Shown in pieces: positions 23,528 through 37,570 of a stretch of 64,000 nt of DNA. This DNA is from Trogon surrucura (lineage: Eukaryota > Chordata > Aves > Trogoniformes > Trogonidae). Positions within the stretch are counted from its first letter, which is position 1, and each line of letters opens with the position of its first letter. The notes under the pieces are model-generated. The model did not search any database and had not been told where the DNA came from. It worked only from the letters and a program-made list of their open reading frames with translations. The translations under genes were made by a program, and so were the position numbers. The stretch covers positions 43,687,477-43,751,476 of the forward strand of contig CM036622.1 in NCBI GenBank assembly GCA_020746105.1, written 5' to 3'.

Positions 23528-26500
23528 TCTTACCCTTTCGCTGTACAAATGTTGATTTTTCCCATTCTTTCTCATACTACAAGGAGATCTCAGATTAGAA
23601 GATGCAGGCTCAGGCTACTCACAAGCTGGCCAAGAATAAACCTCTTCTCAGTCGGCAAGAGAGAGGTGTTTAAAGCTCTGCTGTGCTCCTGCACGTGAAG
23701 GAAGCGCATAGCAGAGTAAGAGCAGTGATGTGGTGACTAGATTTCATCACATCAGAGGGCTGCAGTAGTTTATTTTTAAAATGCAGACATTACAGAGCAG
23801 ACAAAGAGGTGCAATAATTTTCTTATGGAGATCTCCTGTTTTCAGAATTATACCAGTACTGGATAGCAACTCACCAAAGAAGGAAAGTATTCTTTATTTT
23901 CTTCCACTTCTGTAGCAAATTTGAGAACTAACCAACTCTGACTTTTCTTTCCAGATCACAAGAGGGCATTTAATAACGCAGAACAGAGACATAGGAATCT
24001 TCTGATCTGACACATCCCCTATTTCTTAAAAAATAGAAGTCTCTAAAGGAAAAATTCTCTCATGTTCCCTAAATGTTCCAGATTATTTCCTCCACTAGTT
24101 TCTAATATCTTCTCTGACTTACGAGCACAGTTTCAAAAATTAATCATGACAGAAAAATTCCAGGTGGATTCTCCATATAGAGAAATAACCGTTTTTGATC
24201 TCCAGTCACCCTTCCCAGCAGCGGTGGAGTTTTCTTATTTTTTCTTTTTTTTTTTTTTAAATTTAAATTCTATGATTCCCTTTTAAAGCTGGTCATAAAG
24301 GCAAGAAGCACATCAAGAAAACATTTTGCATAGCAGTAAACCATAGATACATGGTGCCTCGACATTCAGGAGGGCTGCCTGCTGCCTGGACGTGGCAGGT
24401 ACCGCAGTGCCTCGGGAACTGCTGCTTTTCTGACCCTGCTGTCACGCAAGAGCCTGTGTTCTGCTCGGGAAGACCTATAGCAGCACGGCTCTGGCTGTCC
24501 TTCTTTCCTCACTTAACAACAGCCTTTTGGTCTAAAAGACTGGCAAGGCATGGTCCTTAGCTCAGGGAGTCAGAACAATCAACTTCATTTCTAGCATTTG
24601 AGGCATTTGATCTCTGAGGGCAGAACAGACAATGGATTTTTGCTTCACTATTCCTTCACCTGCAAGACGCAGGCAGCACCACAGAGGCGTGAGGGCTTAG
24701 ATGTGTTTATGTTATAATGCTGCAAAGGCGCTCTTATTATTTAGAAGTACTTCCTTTTCTTAAAAAGGTGGGTGAAATTCAAGACTCTTCAGTTAAGCTT
24801 TTGCAGTGCTGCAACTGGAGGAGAGACTCTTGCCCCTGATGGAAATTTTGGAAGATGCCTTTGGCTGGTACCTCCTGGGAAGATGTTGACATCTCTCTGT
24901 GACACATCAGCAGTGTGGGACCTCTCAGAAGATCATCATCTGGGCATGAACCCTGTTTGTTAGCTGCCAAGACTGGCTCTCTGTTTTCTTACATCAGGTA
25001 CGATTTTTTACTCATCGTAGTAGTCACTAGTAGTATAGGATGGCAGGCAAGGCAAATAAGGCAGCGGAGAATGAAAACTGCTGACATTTTGGGCTGGTTT
25101 TATGGCTGCACCCCCAGCAGTGGATTGCATTTCTATAACCACTATATAGTCAGAAGCACTTGGGAGTGTTTCCAAGTATGTAGTAGCTGGAAACAAGCAG
25201 CAACCCCTTTCCACAAGCAAGAAACCATTGATTTCAGTCAAAGCATTTCTTCCTAAAATGTACAGCCTGCTAGAGAAGATTTCCAGTAGTCGTTAAAGGT
25301 GCCCTAGAGGTTACCAGAAGTGAAGTGTGAAATAAGACTAACATGGGGTATTGCATCAGGTGAGATAAAACACAGATTCCCTCCGGCTGAAGTCATGATA
25401 AGCCTGTCTCCTAGGAAAATAGTTCTGCTTGTATCTTGCAGATGCTTGGTTCAACAAAATGAAAGCTTGGAGAGAGATTTCTTTAATGTCCTGAAGACAC
25501 TTAAAAGCAGTAGCATCTAGGTGGTGTAAAATGTCTAATGGAAAATCTCCAGCTCATGCTCAAGAAAGTCTTTGAAGTAGGAATAGCAGCATTTTATGAT
25601 TCCGGAGACGTATAAATTAGTATAAATAGACATCTTGTAGAAGCATAAGGACAGGATGGGGATATATATTTGGAAAAGTATATTTAATAGAATATAATAG
25701 TATATTACACTACACAAGCAAATCATCTCTTCACCATGTGCTATAAAATATTTTCTTTGATGTCTTCTTAAGCAAGAGACGTTCACTTAACTTACTGCCT
25801 TTCTTGTCTGTTAAACTGAGAGATGTCTAATTGCCTCGCAGAGGAGAATTCACGACTCTTGCCATTAATGAAACAGCATTTGTGATCATTTCCAGACTAG
25901 GAGGAGGCCAGTAGTTTTGATGATCTGTTTTCTTTACTTACATACTAAGTAATTTGATTTTTAAATAGTTAAGCATCTCTTGTTGCTGTTTTACTATGGG
26001 TTTTGTCCTTTGGAGGAACATGGTTAGCTGCTGTGAGTACAAAACATCTCCAGCTGTTGCATCTCTGAAGCTGGGGAGATTTTTTTTTCATTTTATTTAT
26101 TTATACACCTTCCTTCCGCCCTGTGCTCCCGGACTGACAAAGAAGGGAAGTGCTGCATCTGTGGAGGGGGGAGCGGATACCCCCAATCTTTACCTTGGGA
26201 ATCAGATAGCAGATGCTCAGCATGGCAAAGTGCTGGTGGCGTGAGTAGTGGGAAGCAAGGGGAGAGCTTCCCCTCCAGCTTCCTTACGCTGTGTCCCACC
26301 TCCTCCCCATGTCTCTTCCTCTCTCTGTGCATGGCTTCACGTACTTGTCACAGCATGGTTTGTCCAAAGGAAGCTGAGTCGGAGTGGGGCTCTAAAAGCA
26401 GGGGTTTATCTCCTCTTTCTATCAAGCCTGCCTGAAAGAGGATGCTGCTGGACTAGGGGTTCCTGCAGGAAACTTTGTGGCAGCTGCTGGTTTTAATGAG

Positions 26501-28635
26501 GCAAGTCAGTGTACTGCTTTGATGGCATCTGCTTCTTTTTTGCTCCCCGTGCAAAAGCTCTTAGGTTCAGTCCCGAGTAGTAGACATCCTCTGGATACAG
26601 TCAAGCACAAATTAAAAGTCTCTGCCTAATCACAGAATATGAACCTCAGTAATCCTCTGGTATTTTTTTTAATTTATAATTGACAGTACAGCTGTGATGT
26701 GCTGCTTCTGAGACAGCCCAAACTGAAAAAAAAAAATAATTCTCTGTATTCTTTGCCTTTGCATCTATCGTGCCTTCAGAGATGCTTTCCGGGAGGCTCC
26801 TGGAGCACTGGGACCACATCAGACCTGAGAATGAACACAGCACCTGAGCCCACCAGGATTTCTGAACTGAGGTCTGCAGCCATCCTGGGAACTGAGACAT
26901 CCTAGAACTTGTCGGGTTGTGTTTGTGTGATCCAGGGGAATCAGCTGGGGCAGGGACTTATGCAGCATCTTGTACATGGGGGACTAACACTACAAAGCTT
27001 GTGAAAAAAATGAAAACCCAATTTCTGCTTTTTACCGGAAGTTTTCACACAAGATAAGTCTAATATGCAGACAGTTAGCACATATATAGCTGTCTATAAG
27101 ACATAACAGATGTGCCCATAAACACATCACTGAAATCAAACACAGTCTTCACCTGTGTCTCTCTCACTTTTGCTTCCATGCTCATGTTTTACTCCACGGA
27201 CTATAACTCATCTTTTGGTTTCCCAGTGTCTGTTACTTTCTTATCTTATTTTTTTTTTATGCTATCTCTGTCTTCTCTATGGACTTTTTTTCTCTTTTTG
27301 TACTTTTCCTAAGACTTTCAGTCCTAGACACTTCCATTCTCTTTCCATCTTTCCATTCTCTGTCCCTCTCTCTCCTACCTCCACTTTATCTCATCTGGCT
27401 ACTTCCATAAAGACTTTTTTAAAAGTAAATATAAAATTAAATACTTCAAAATCTCTTCTCTTATGGACCTTCTTGCCCCATCATTGTGTTTGACCCATGC
27501 TGTGAGACTGGCCATCTGCATGTGTCCCCATTTCCTGCAGCACAGAGCCAGTCCCTTGCAAACCTGCTCAGATGAGAAATCCATGGTCCAGTCAACTTCC
27601 TTCCCAACTGGTCAGCCTTCGTCTTCTTCCCAGCTAAACAATTGAACCCTTTTTGTTGGTTCTCAGTTCAGGCCTGCAGTTTCACTGGGAGTACATATGT
27701 CCTTCTGTCTCATAATTACTGGCTACATCTAGGCTTTGTTCCATTGCCCTCACATATGGCTTCATGAGCAGCATTTACCTCATGCCATTGCTTTATCACA
27801 TCTTGAGATCTGTTGCTTGGTCTAGGTGTGCAATGATGAAAACGCAGAGGAATGTTTTCATTATAAGATCTTGAATTGATCGTGTACATTGATCTGTCCT
27901 GAGTAAAGGGCTGGCTTTCCTCTGTGAAGCCTCTAACATGATAATGCCTGGATGCTGGCAGTGATAGCATCCAAAACCCTGTGCTTTCTGTCCCCATGTG
28001 GCAAGTAGCCAGTGCACATGAGAGTGACTGAATTCATCCAGGACAGTCACTTTTCCGCTCTTGCTACCTCTCTGATTTCTCTCAGCATACTGCCGGCAGC
28101 GCAATACAGACAGCAGCAATACAGACCCGATACCATATTATTCCTTTTTGGGACTGGAAAATATAGGTTTACCTATGATTAAATATATGTTCGTGTGGTT
28201 TTCAACAAGATTTCTGAGAACAATGTAGATGGTACTGGAGTCCCAGATATTAATCTCTATTTATTCCAATTAAATTAACAGTTTTGGTTTTGGTCTTATT
28301 TTCTGCAAATCTTCTTGCTGGAAGAGCACATTTGCTGGAAGATACACATTTGCAATACATCCTCACCACTGTTTTTCTCTTAGATCAGTAGGGTTCATCA
28401 ACATAAAAATATTTCAGTTTTGTTTCCTGGTCGGACACGCCTTGAAAATTATATACTTTCAACATAAAGCATAATTGTGTGTGTGAAACTTGTGCTCATT
28501 TTGCTTTATAACATGCTTCTCATAGCCTGTGATCTCCTGTCATCTTTACCCTCTCCCCTACTTCCTTACAACTGTTTTGAGAAAGAAATAACCTCAGAAG
28601 TCTGGAAGTACGATATTTAACTGCCCATGCAGTTT

Positions 28636-28798
28636 CTAATGCAATCCCTGCCCATATTTCAGCCAAGATGCTGTAGTGTCCACCGCTTCATCATCAAATG
28701 CCTGAATTTTCACAGATGTCCCAGGAAGAAGAGCCTCCTGGTCACCCTGTCTGCGCTGTAGCACACAGGGTTCATCTGACAGAGGGAGTTCTGCTGAG
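28636..28798 (-). other. Candidate terminal coding exon (weak)
   Basis: On the minus strand a C-rich pyrimidine tract ending in AG (28799-28800) precedes 163 bases that stay open to a TAG stop. The reading includes ELPLSDEPCVLQRRQGDQEA followed by LLPGTSVKIQAFDDEAVDTT. The composition is protein-like (charged, no low-complexity runs) and the segment sits directly behind a splice-acceptor-like sequence. I do not recognise a family, and an open run of ~54 codons is expected by chance many times in 64 kb. It is recorded as a candidate only. Confidence 0.15.
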
Positions 28799-31132
28799 CT
28801 GGGGGTGGGGGGAACCACACCACCCTTTGGAAATTGAAACCAAAAGCAATATTAGAAAGAAATTGAGTGAGTAAGCATCAAACAAGTACCTCTCCTTCCA
28901 TCATCTCCTCCTGTTGTTGCTGTAATCCCCAATACAAGCTGGCTGGAAATGCAGAGCACCTTTCACAAGATTATCTGTATCAGTGCAGGCTTTGAAGTAC
29001 GGGCTGCTGGCATCTCATTAGGACAGAGATCAAAACCCTGAGATTAACGTGGTCCTGGGCCTGCTGGACTTCATTCACACATCACGGAAGTGTTAAGCTA
29101 TCAAAGTGCAGGGCACTGCTTGTGTGCTACCTTCTCAGCCATAAATCCAACAGCACACACCCACTGCCATCTATTTTTTTAAACAAAGGAGTCCTTTCGG
29201 TCTATAAGGTACTTTTTTTTGCTACTTGTTTTCATGGGGCTGAATGCAGTTTGGGAAATTGAAATAGTCAAAACAGAAAGATAAATTGAAGTAATATTCT
29301 TAGAATATTTGAGCTGGATGCTGACTGTATCTTTTTTCGGGGGGGTAAAGCAAACAGGAAACCATTTTAACCACAGCCTTGCCTACTGACCAGAAATCCC
29401 AGGGTGTAAAGGGCCACCCTTGTACCAGCCATTTTCCGCTCTCTTTTGGCACTCATGGCTGTGCAGCAAACAAGTCAGCCAGTGGGGGCAGAACTACAAC
29501 TCCTGCTTTATATTAAGCTTATAGCCAGTATGTTCCCTTCAGTCCATCCAAGCCTAGGCCATGAGGTCCCTCAGGCAGCAAATATTAGAGGTACAGATGG
29601 CTTTGCTTCCACCTCAAAATGAGCTGAAGATAGGAGCTGACTACGAATCCTTTCTAGCTCCTTTCCGACAGTTACAATTTAGGACATGGTTGTGCTGTGG
29701 GTATTAGCTCTCCCCATCACTACAGCAGCAGCTGGGAGATCATGGAGACCAGAAGCTCAAGTATTTACCCCATTTCTGGGTTGAGCTTTTCAAAACACAT
29801 TTAACCTTTTGCTGCCATTACCATGTAGCAAGCTTAAAATGAACTGTGAAATGCAATACCACGGTTCAGAGGCAGTTTCACTCATGAAATCTACTACGTA
29901 CTCCAAAGCAGTGTGAGAGAAGACTGCTTGTGTGGATGGAAGGTTTCCAGTTGGATGCACAAGCATGCCTTGCTGAAGGACCAGTGTGACTGCGCTTTGA
30001 ATAGATCATGCTGAGCAGGATGTTTGACTTTTAGGTTGTGGTCACCCATATGTCTAGCAAGAACAACAATGTCATGTGCAAGATTTTCCTACCCAAGATG
30101 AGAGCGCAGAAAGTGAAGCTTTCTGAGCTAATCAGAAAAAAAGAAGAATTGATTCTGCCTGCTATTCCACCACGGGCCTATATACAGCCTTGAAGATAAC
30201 GAGGAACTCATGGAGATGCTTCAGTATCATAACAAGATGAACTAATACTGCCTCGGACCTCAGCAGGGTGTAGTGTGGCCACCAGCCTCTAGTTCGCAGC
30301 TGAGCTGTATCTGGCTGACCTGGGCGTGTGAGCAAAGCCTGCAAGAACCCTACAGATGTGCTGTATTGGGTCAGGCTGAAGTGGGTGCATTTTTTCCCCA
30401 GGTGCCTCTGACATGGTGCTCTTTTCCTTTCATCATCTGTCATGGAGGATGTTGTTTTAAACACACCCACAACTTAACAGAATTTTGACCAAAGAGCAAC
30501 AGACACACCCCTAAAAAAATTGAACAAATTCTTGAGGTGCTCCTATCTCTTTCTCTTCTCAATACATGAAGAAATATCACAAGTCATCTCCCTGCTTCCT
30601 AGTGGGTTAGGGAAGAAAAAATTCAAGACTACAATTTCTACACAAATCAGAAAACCACATTGGTTTCCTTTCCAGCTTGTAGATATTTCAAAGGCATTCT
30701 GAAAGAAGGTGTAGTACACCTGTGCAAGCTGTTATAATTTTCCCGGATTATTTATCAGCCTCCTGATAGCGTATTTAGAGGAACTGTGCAGGGAGAGTAC
30801 AGGGATGACTGCTGTCGCCTCATGTAACTTTCTTACATTTTAGTTCCATCTACACCATAATTGCTGGCATCACAACATTACTTTCTGCTATTGGGGGTGC
30901 TCAGTGAAATGAGCAAAGAGAAGCAGAAATGCTGGAGACTGCTTACTGCTGGGAAAGGACCAAAAAAAAAAAGGGAAGACAAAGGAGAGAAAAGAAGGAA
31001 AGTATGAAGGCAAACATTGTAGACATGTATTACTTAACAGCAGATTCTTTGCATCAATCTGGAAAGTTCCTAAATATGTATTTTTATCTCTTTTTGTTAT
31101 TTGAATTTGGTTAAAACACAAAATGGCCTTAC

Positions 31133-31303
31133 TTTTGGCCAGAGGAACTTCCACAGCCTGGACCCGTCTCACCATGGTACCTGAGCTCCTCAGAAGATTT
31201 GCTCCCATGACCTTCCTGGATGGCACAACGGTGTTGTTTATTTGCAGTTTCCCACCAGGAGACTGAGGTACAGCAGGGTCTAGAGGCTTGTCTTCGTATG
31301 CAA
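31133..31303 (-). other. Candidate internal coding exon, 171 nt (weak)
   Basis: On the minus strand, an acceptor-like sequence (TTTATATCACACAG) is followed by 171 open bases and then a good donor match, AAAA|GTAAGG. The reading includes AYEDKPLDPAVPQSPGGKLQ and later RRVQAVEVPLAK. The length is a multiple of three, so a phase-1 acceptor and phase-1 donor would keep frame. A second frame is also open across much of it, and I recognise no domain, so coding potential is unproven. Confidence 0.2.
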
Positions 31304-34038
31304 CTGTGTGATATAAATACAGGACCATAACTCCTCATGTGGACCTTTATGCTCCAGGGTAAGAGCACACAGGTGAGGAGGGTTAGCAATACACTTACGG
31401 CATTGTCAGCACCCTAATGACTTACTGAAGAAGCCTGTGGGGCATCAGGGACTCAAAGCAGAGTTTCTGACAGCCCAGGATAGGGCTCTGTCCATTGAAG
31501 ACCCCTTCTGTGCAAAATCTGAGCATGCTCTGTACTATGTAGAGACACCTGAGCTAGTTTTCAATTCTCGGGCTCATTTCATGTACTGTAGCCCCAGTCT
31601 TGGGACACCCTCTCCAGAGGCAAAATGTGAGTTTTCTTGCTCCCTCCCAGCTCTGATCCATTGAAGGGGAGATCAGATCTGAGCCTGACATCACTCAGCG
31701 CAGATATGTTTACTTGGATGGGAACCATGAAGTTTTAAAGTAGAACTTACTGTCTGAAGTAGAACAAGAGCTGGAAAACTCTCAAGACATCAATATCCAA
31801 TGCCACACAACTACAGGAGAGAGGGTAAAGCAGGAGAGGGCAGATCCTATAAGTCTGCACATCTCCCACCTCCAGTGTTGCTCTCAGCAATGACAAATAT
31901 CTTCTTTAAAGTCCTGACAAGGGAAAACCAAGCTGAGCCGAGTGCACTTTTAGTATGCAATTAACATAAATATACTTTGTGCTAAACTGCCTAGAGTTAG
32001 AAACAAAGAGTTTGTGAAGGTCCTAATTGTTTCAGAGGGAATACATGTCACAGAGAGAAAGACAAAGGGGAGTCATGTCCAAGAAGACATGAGAGAGAGG
32101 CCAAACCAGCAATTGCCTGAATCCAAAACAGCCCCAGAGACTGTCTCTGAAGATCTGCCAGTGGAGTCAGCAGTGGAATTTGCCATGGCCTTAGCCTAAA
32201 TCCAGCCACAGACCCTGCCACTCACTGCAAACGATACATCTCAGTTGGCATTATGAACCTGCCGCACTTACTGTGTGAGTGGCCACAATTGCTGACTTTA
32301 TTGCTGGAGTCCAGCAGATGAAAGAAGGAACATCAAGCACTTCACCAGAAGCACCACATTTAAGACGAATCTAATTGCAAGATTTCTTAGGAACAAAAAT
32401 CTTCGCCTGGAGCTTTTTTCTCCTCGCTTGTGGTCAGCCTAGCGAGTGGCAGTATGTGGCAGTACATCAGGGATACAGGGGAGACCTTCAAACTGCATTG
32501 GTGAAGAATGGCAGCTAACTCTAGACTTGCTCATTTCTGAGCCAGCTCTCCTATGGGATTCCCAGCATTTCTTTGGACCCTCTCTCAGTGGCTGCCAGAT
32601 GAGACTCAAAATACAAACTCCTCCATTTGCAAAACCCCTTCCCGCAGTGAGTACATCTGTGCTTCCTTGCTGCTTTCCGGCAACACCATGATGGCCATGA
32701 CTGAAGAACCCATCGTGAGATGGTGCAAAGCCTGTGCTTGCAACCATGTGCAGGCAGGGCAGCAGGTGGGGGAAGCTCACGCTACCCTCAATCCCTTCCA
32801 CTTGTGTCCGCTGGGATTTGACACTGTGCCTGCTGTGGGTTTGCTGCTCTGCCTCCGTGGTACTGGGTCAGGTCTATTGTCCTCAGGCTTTCAAAATGCC
32901 CAAGTGTTCACAGCCAAGATCCTGACAGCTTTCTGTGCCAGGGCCTTTTATATGACACTGCAGATGAGTCCTTTGTCCCCAGCTCAGACTTTCAGACTCC
33001 TCTGGATCTAAAGTTACAAAATTGTCTCTCGAACCAGCTCACTGCACTTACTCCCCCTCCAGATAAACAAGGTTTATTTGACTTGGAGAAGAAGACAATG
33101 GTTTTGTTCTTAATTATGAAAGATGCACTGTACTAGAATACCTCTCCTAAGACTGCAAAATTGCATTTAGCAATGTTAACAATGAAGTTACAGTGCTACA
33201 ATCTGAGCAGGAATGTAGCTCACAACTCAGGAGCCATTTGTCTAACCTTCAAACTGGTTGACATTTTTCATCACTTTTCTTTGTCACCGACAATTCCTTT
33301 ATTTGTCTGTACCTCTTCCTTCTATATGAGATGAAATCTTGTACCAGGTAGGCATGAATATCTAGACACAACCGGTGAAGCTTTCAGATGTTTGCTCAGG
33401 AATAAATCTGTCTACGAGTCCTTGGTTCAACATGGAGGCAGGAAGTAACTGCCCATGAAATTCCCTGTGGATTGGCAAGAGGAGGAGATACTTCGTATCT
33501 GTCGAGGGATGGCTTTGGGTAAATGGGCTGCTGAAGCAAAACTGCTGCTAAAGAGCAAAACTGTTTAGTGAACCGTTTTGTGAGATTTGGTTTTGTTTCC
33601 CAACATCTTCAGAGCATCTGAAAAGGGAAATATCAAAAAAAAGTTGTGTCCATATGTTGAGTCTTTCTTTCTGTATCACATAAGTGCAAAGGGAAATGTG
33701 TGACACCATGTCAGAAGTACCGTGTAGGTCTGACAGTTTAGTAACTGTTGTAGCTCTCTTCTTACTCACTTCTGGCTTGGACCAAAATCCATGAAAGCTG
33801 AAGGAAATCCACAATGAGCTCTTTACAGTCTTTGGACCCGAGACACAAACAGCAACTGTGGCTTTGGATCAGTCAGGTTACTAAAGCTGACCAAGTTACC
33901 ACGTCAGCTGAGGCAAAGATTGTCCATGGGTATATGTAGGTTAGGCCATGGAAAAAGCGAAGTAACCTGATTATCTCAAACCTCTTTCATCTAGGCTATG
34001 TGAGGTTGCATTACTTGTCATTTTGAGAGACATACAGC

Positions 34039-34321
34039 TCAGCTGATGCTGGGCAGCTGAAGTCTCAGGAACCTGACCTTGTTGCTGGGTTTTTCAACTT
34101 TCAGGCTCATTCCATTTTCAAGAGTGGTTGAGCCACTTGTTTCAATGTCATAACTTGCTTGCTCAGCTTCTCTATATTTGTATGAGTTTCCATCAGAGAT
34201 TTTTTTCCTTTCAGGTTTTTTCTCTTTTGAGGAGTAACTTGAAATGCTTGGAGAGCATCTTCTTTGACACTTATTTCCAGTCCAATTTCCAAGGACCAGA
34301 TGCTCATGCTTCCAGAGGTAA
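34039..34321 (-). other. Candidate 3' coding exon, two open frames (weak)
   Basis: On the minus strand a pyrimidine-rich acceptor-like stretch (TTTCTGGATTTTCTAG) precedes an open run of about 94 codons ending in TGA. The reading includes SSYSSKEKKPERKKISDGNS and YREAEQASYDIETSGSTTLE, rich in K, E and S like a cytoplasmic tail. A different frame is also open over the same bases (a 156-codon frame at 34107-34577), so at most one can be real. No family is recognised. Confidence 0.17.
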
Positions 34322-37300
34322 CTAGAAAATCCAGAAAGATTTTTGATAAAGTGGCACTTAAAAATGTTGAATTTGAAAATTTTACGTATAAGAGAAGTTG
34401 CATATATATATCTTTTTGTTTACACTTCCCATTTTCAAAAGTTCTGTTTAGGAAACGGAACAGCATTACACAAAATATTACAATTCCAGCTTCAGTTTGC
34501 ACTGTTATAGAGTCCTTTAGCAACTGAAACTCCAATCCTTCGCCCAAGTCTCTTGGGTTTAGGCTCTCTGGGAGCATTCTTCCTACTCACCCTCTGTGAG
34601 TGACACTTGTGTCTCTGCTTTGCAACTGCCAAGAGGCTCAGGAGCCTTCTGAGAATAAGCAAGGTTTCTTCTGAAGTGCCTCTGTTCAGAGATCAGACCA
34701 ACTTGTGGCTCCAGCTTAGGAGGCTGTAGTGGGGACGTTTGTTGTGTTCCGTTTGAACACTTTTTTTGTTATTTGGGGTAGAGGTAGCACGAGGTCACCT
34801 CCTCCTGGGTCGCTTGTCTGTGCGCCAGCACCTGATAGCTGAGGACACCAAAGGTATAGCAACTCAGCTTCAGGAAAAACAAAATTAGAAACAGTAGAAG
34901 CAGATGCCAAACAGTAGCTGCATCTGTATTTTGAGTGATCGACTCCACATGTCTTTCCTTGTTACTGCATAATATCCTAGGCAAACATTTTAGTCTTCCT
35001 TTGCAACCCAGAATCTCTTGATGTCTAATACCTGTCTTGAGCACGTTGAGTGAAAAAAACTGCTAGGCCACTGCTGGCTGTTAAGAAATCGGTGGTGCAG
35101 TGGTAACATTGCTTATTGGAACCACCTCCAGCGTTATAACTGTATGAAGGCATTGCACAAAATATGTGCCCCATGAGCCAGGGAATATAAGGCAAAATGT
35201 GCGACTGCAGACACAGTGTGCCCAGACCCCAAGGATCTGGCCCCTTGCTTTATTTAGCTTATTGAACTCAGGAGGTCTTAGCCACTCCCAGTTTCAGCAG
35301 CTACCAGACAACAAACTGGACATGAGACTCTTCTCAGCTTTTCATTTCTTTCTCTTTTTAAGCTATTTTTTCCTTTATACAGATGTTTTTAATACGGCAC
35401 CCTGAAATACTTACAGCTGTCAGTGTCTAATGAGCCTCTAACATGCCATTTCATACTATCACTTTATGTCATTAAGCCATACCACTTACAGAAAAAAATA
35501 AGCTGTTTTATTTGTATGATTAGCAGTATTTCTGGAATAATGTAATTCCTGTCTGTCAGCATTTATTGTCAATCTTTTTTTATAGATTGCATTTGTGGGA
35601 GGAGATATACATATATACATATTTCGTGTGTTTTTATTGTTACAACTCAGTAGGAGATGAACCAACAAGAAACTTTTCTGAACTTTTGGTAATTATTGCA
35701 GTGAAAATATCTCTATGACTTGGTAAACTGATTACACAAGTCCTTGCACAGGAGTTCTTGGTCCTTGGATCAAAAAAAGTGAGGCGAAAGCAATTTGGTT
35801 CTACACAAGAGTAAATGGCTAGATAAAACGTGTGTGTGTACATTTACGATAATTATTTTTTAAAAATCACATCAAAGTATTCCAGCAAACAAAATGTGGC
35901 TTTAAATTTTTTTAATGATAATTCTGGATATACAAATAAAAGCAGTTAGAAAAACCAAAGGAATAATAAAAAATGAAGGAAAAGCCTTATTTTTCAAAGA
36001 GCAACATCCCTCATTTCAGCACGACACTGAAGCAGCTCTCTGTGCGAAGTACTTGGCCCTCAGGAGAAACTATTACTCCGAAAAACACCATTCCTCTGAA
36101 AGTACAGCCATTACAACTAGACTCCTCAAATGAGTGCACCAAAAGCCTGGCACCAGAGCAGGTTTTGACCAGTTTTGAGTAATGTGGTCCTTGAAGACAA
36201 TCAGTCCCTCCTCTGTTACTAAGCAGTTGGCTTTACTGTGCAGCTCTTGTCTTAGGGAGAGTTGCACATGTTCCCAAAATATTCTCTTATAACCCTGCTG
36301 CCGGTCTGTCCTGCAGCCTGCTGGGGTTGTAATATGTACCCTAGGGCTTGACAGACATGGCCTTTTTTTTCAAAGTCATTGAAATGCCCTTTTCTTCTCA
36401 GTGACAAGGTGCCACCACACCATACAGAGAGCATAGAGATCTTGGGTGTACAACCCTTCTCAGAGGAAAACTCATTGTTGTGGCCCCTTCCTCTCTAAGG
36501 ACAACTGCCATGGCCTCACGTGTGCCTCCCAGGCTGTCCCTTCCTCCCTGGCTCTTCTAACCCCCAGAACGCAAAAAGGCAATGAGCCAGTGGTCTAAGG
36601 ATGCAGTGTGGCCAGCATGGGACAGCTTTCAGCCAGCAATATCCAGCATGATCTGGAGCTCAGCTTTGCTGCTGGCCTGGCGTGGTTTTGAAATATTGCC
36701 TAGGGTGCTGGAAAGTAGCGGGTGGGCTCCTCCACATCATTGTAAACCAGAGGAAATACTAAGCAGCACTTAGTATGCTGCGTGGGAGTATCTATGGTAC
36801 TGACGTCTGAGCAGAAGCAAACCTCTGGAAGTTGTAAGCAGTTACCCATGGAGTAGCCTGGCTGGGAAATGTTGACTGCATGCCTAGAGAAAAGGCACAC
36901 AGACAAGTGCTTACCACCACGATGGCAGTGCTCTGGAGGAATAAGCCCAAGTCCTGGCCCTGGTGGATGTGGCAGAGGTGCTTGCTGTGTCCCAGGCCAC
37001 CCCAAGGGCTGCTCCACACTCAGGCAGCACCACAGATCTCTCAAGCATCAATCATCAACATTAGCTATCAGTTCTTGCAGCATCCCTGGCATTGCTGCAG
37101 ATGGTCTGACTCAGCACAGAGATTGTCATGGCAGGAGAAGGGGCTATTCCCATGTCTCCCAGCATCTAGTATGGTGCTTTGCTGTCCTGTGACATGAGCT
37201 ATAGGCAGCCCTTGCAAGGTATATCACGAGCAAGAGTAGACACATTGAGTGGGAGAAGAGTTGGAGCAGACAGGCAACTTTCACCTAAAATAGGATGAGC

Positions 37301-37570
37301 TGCTTGTGGCAGCAGTGCATCACATCCCACACAGGCATTTCATGGTGATCTCTTCTCTGGAGTAACAACAGGTTGGGTTTGAGTAAGGACAAATAGGCTT
37401 TGTGGAAAGGCATCACTGCTGAGATGTCAGCAGACAAATATTACATGACCAAGGGCTCTAGGCATCCAATGCCTAAGATTCAGTGTGGGAAGACCAACTC
37501 AACTGGGTTCAAAAGATACTGGTAGAAGAGGGAGTAGAGTGCCCACAGAGGTAAAAGGCACACTTAGAGG

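Larger units (their letters stand above)
23528..37570. other. 14 kb largely repeat-free stretch, no gene established
   Basis: No CR1, LTR or other repeat family is recognisable in this long stretch, and no open frame carries a known domain. Three minus-strand segments (34321-34039, 31303-31133 and 28798-28636) look mildly exon-like and are listed separately with low confidence. A pyrimidine-rich patch at about 27230-27420 produces a hydrophobic open frame that is compositional. The lack of repeats compared with 14-23 kb could reflect constraint, but that is inference. Confidence 0.45.

Noticed and set aside
26550-26580. tRNA B-box-like GGTTCAGTCCC
   Set aside because: No matching A box or cloverleaf arms at the right spacing.
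27112-27493. Hydrophobic open frames that could suggest membrane proteins
   Set aside because: They arise from a TC-rich tract and carry no recognisable family signature.
30888-31400. Alternative reading of this segment as an LTR (TATA-like TATTTATAT and AAATAAAC on the minus strand)
   Set aside because: No terminal repeats or recognisable family; the exon-like reading was kept instead, also at low confidence.
32439-33011. Overlapping open frames of 120-152 codons on both strands
   Set aside because: Mutual overlap in moderately GC-rich sequence with low stop density; no domain or transposon landmark.
34107-34577. Minus-strand 156-codon open frame
   Set aside because: It overlaps a second open frame on the same strand that looks no worse, and neither has a known domain; at most one could be coding.
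34769-35044. Minus-strand 91-codon frame with a hydrophobic, membrane-like segment
   Set aside because: The hydrophobic run comes from T-rich DNA, and the donor-like site after it is poor; I could not link it convincingly to the downstream exon-like segment.
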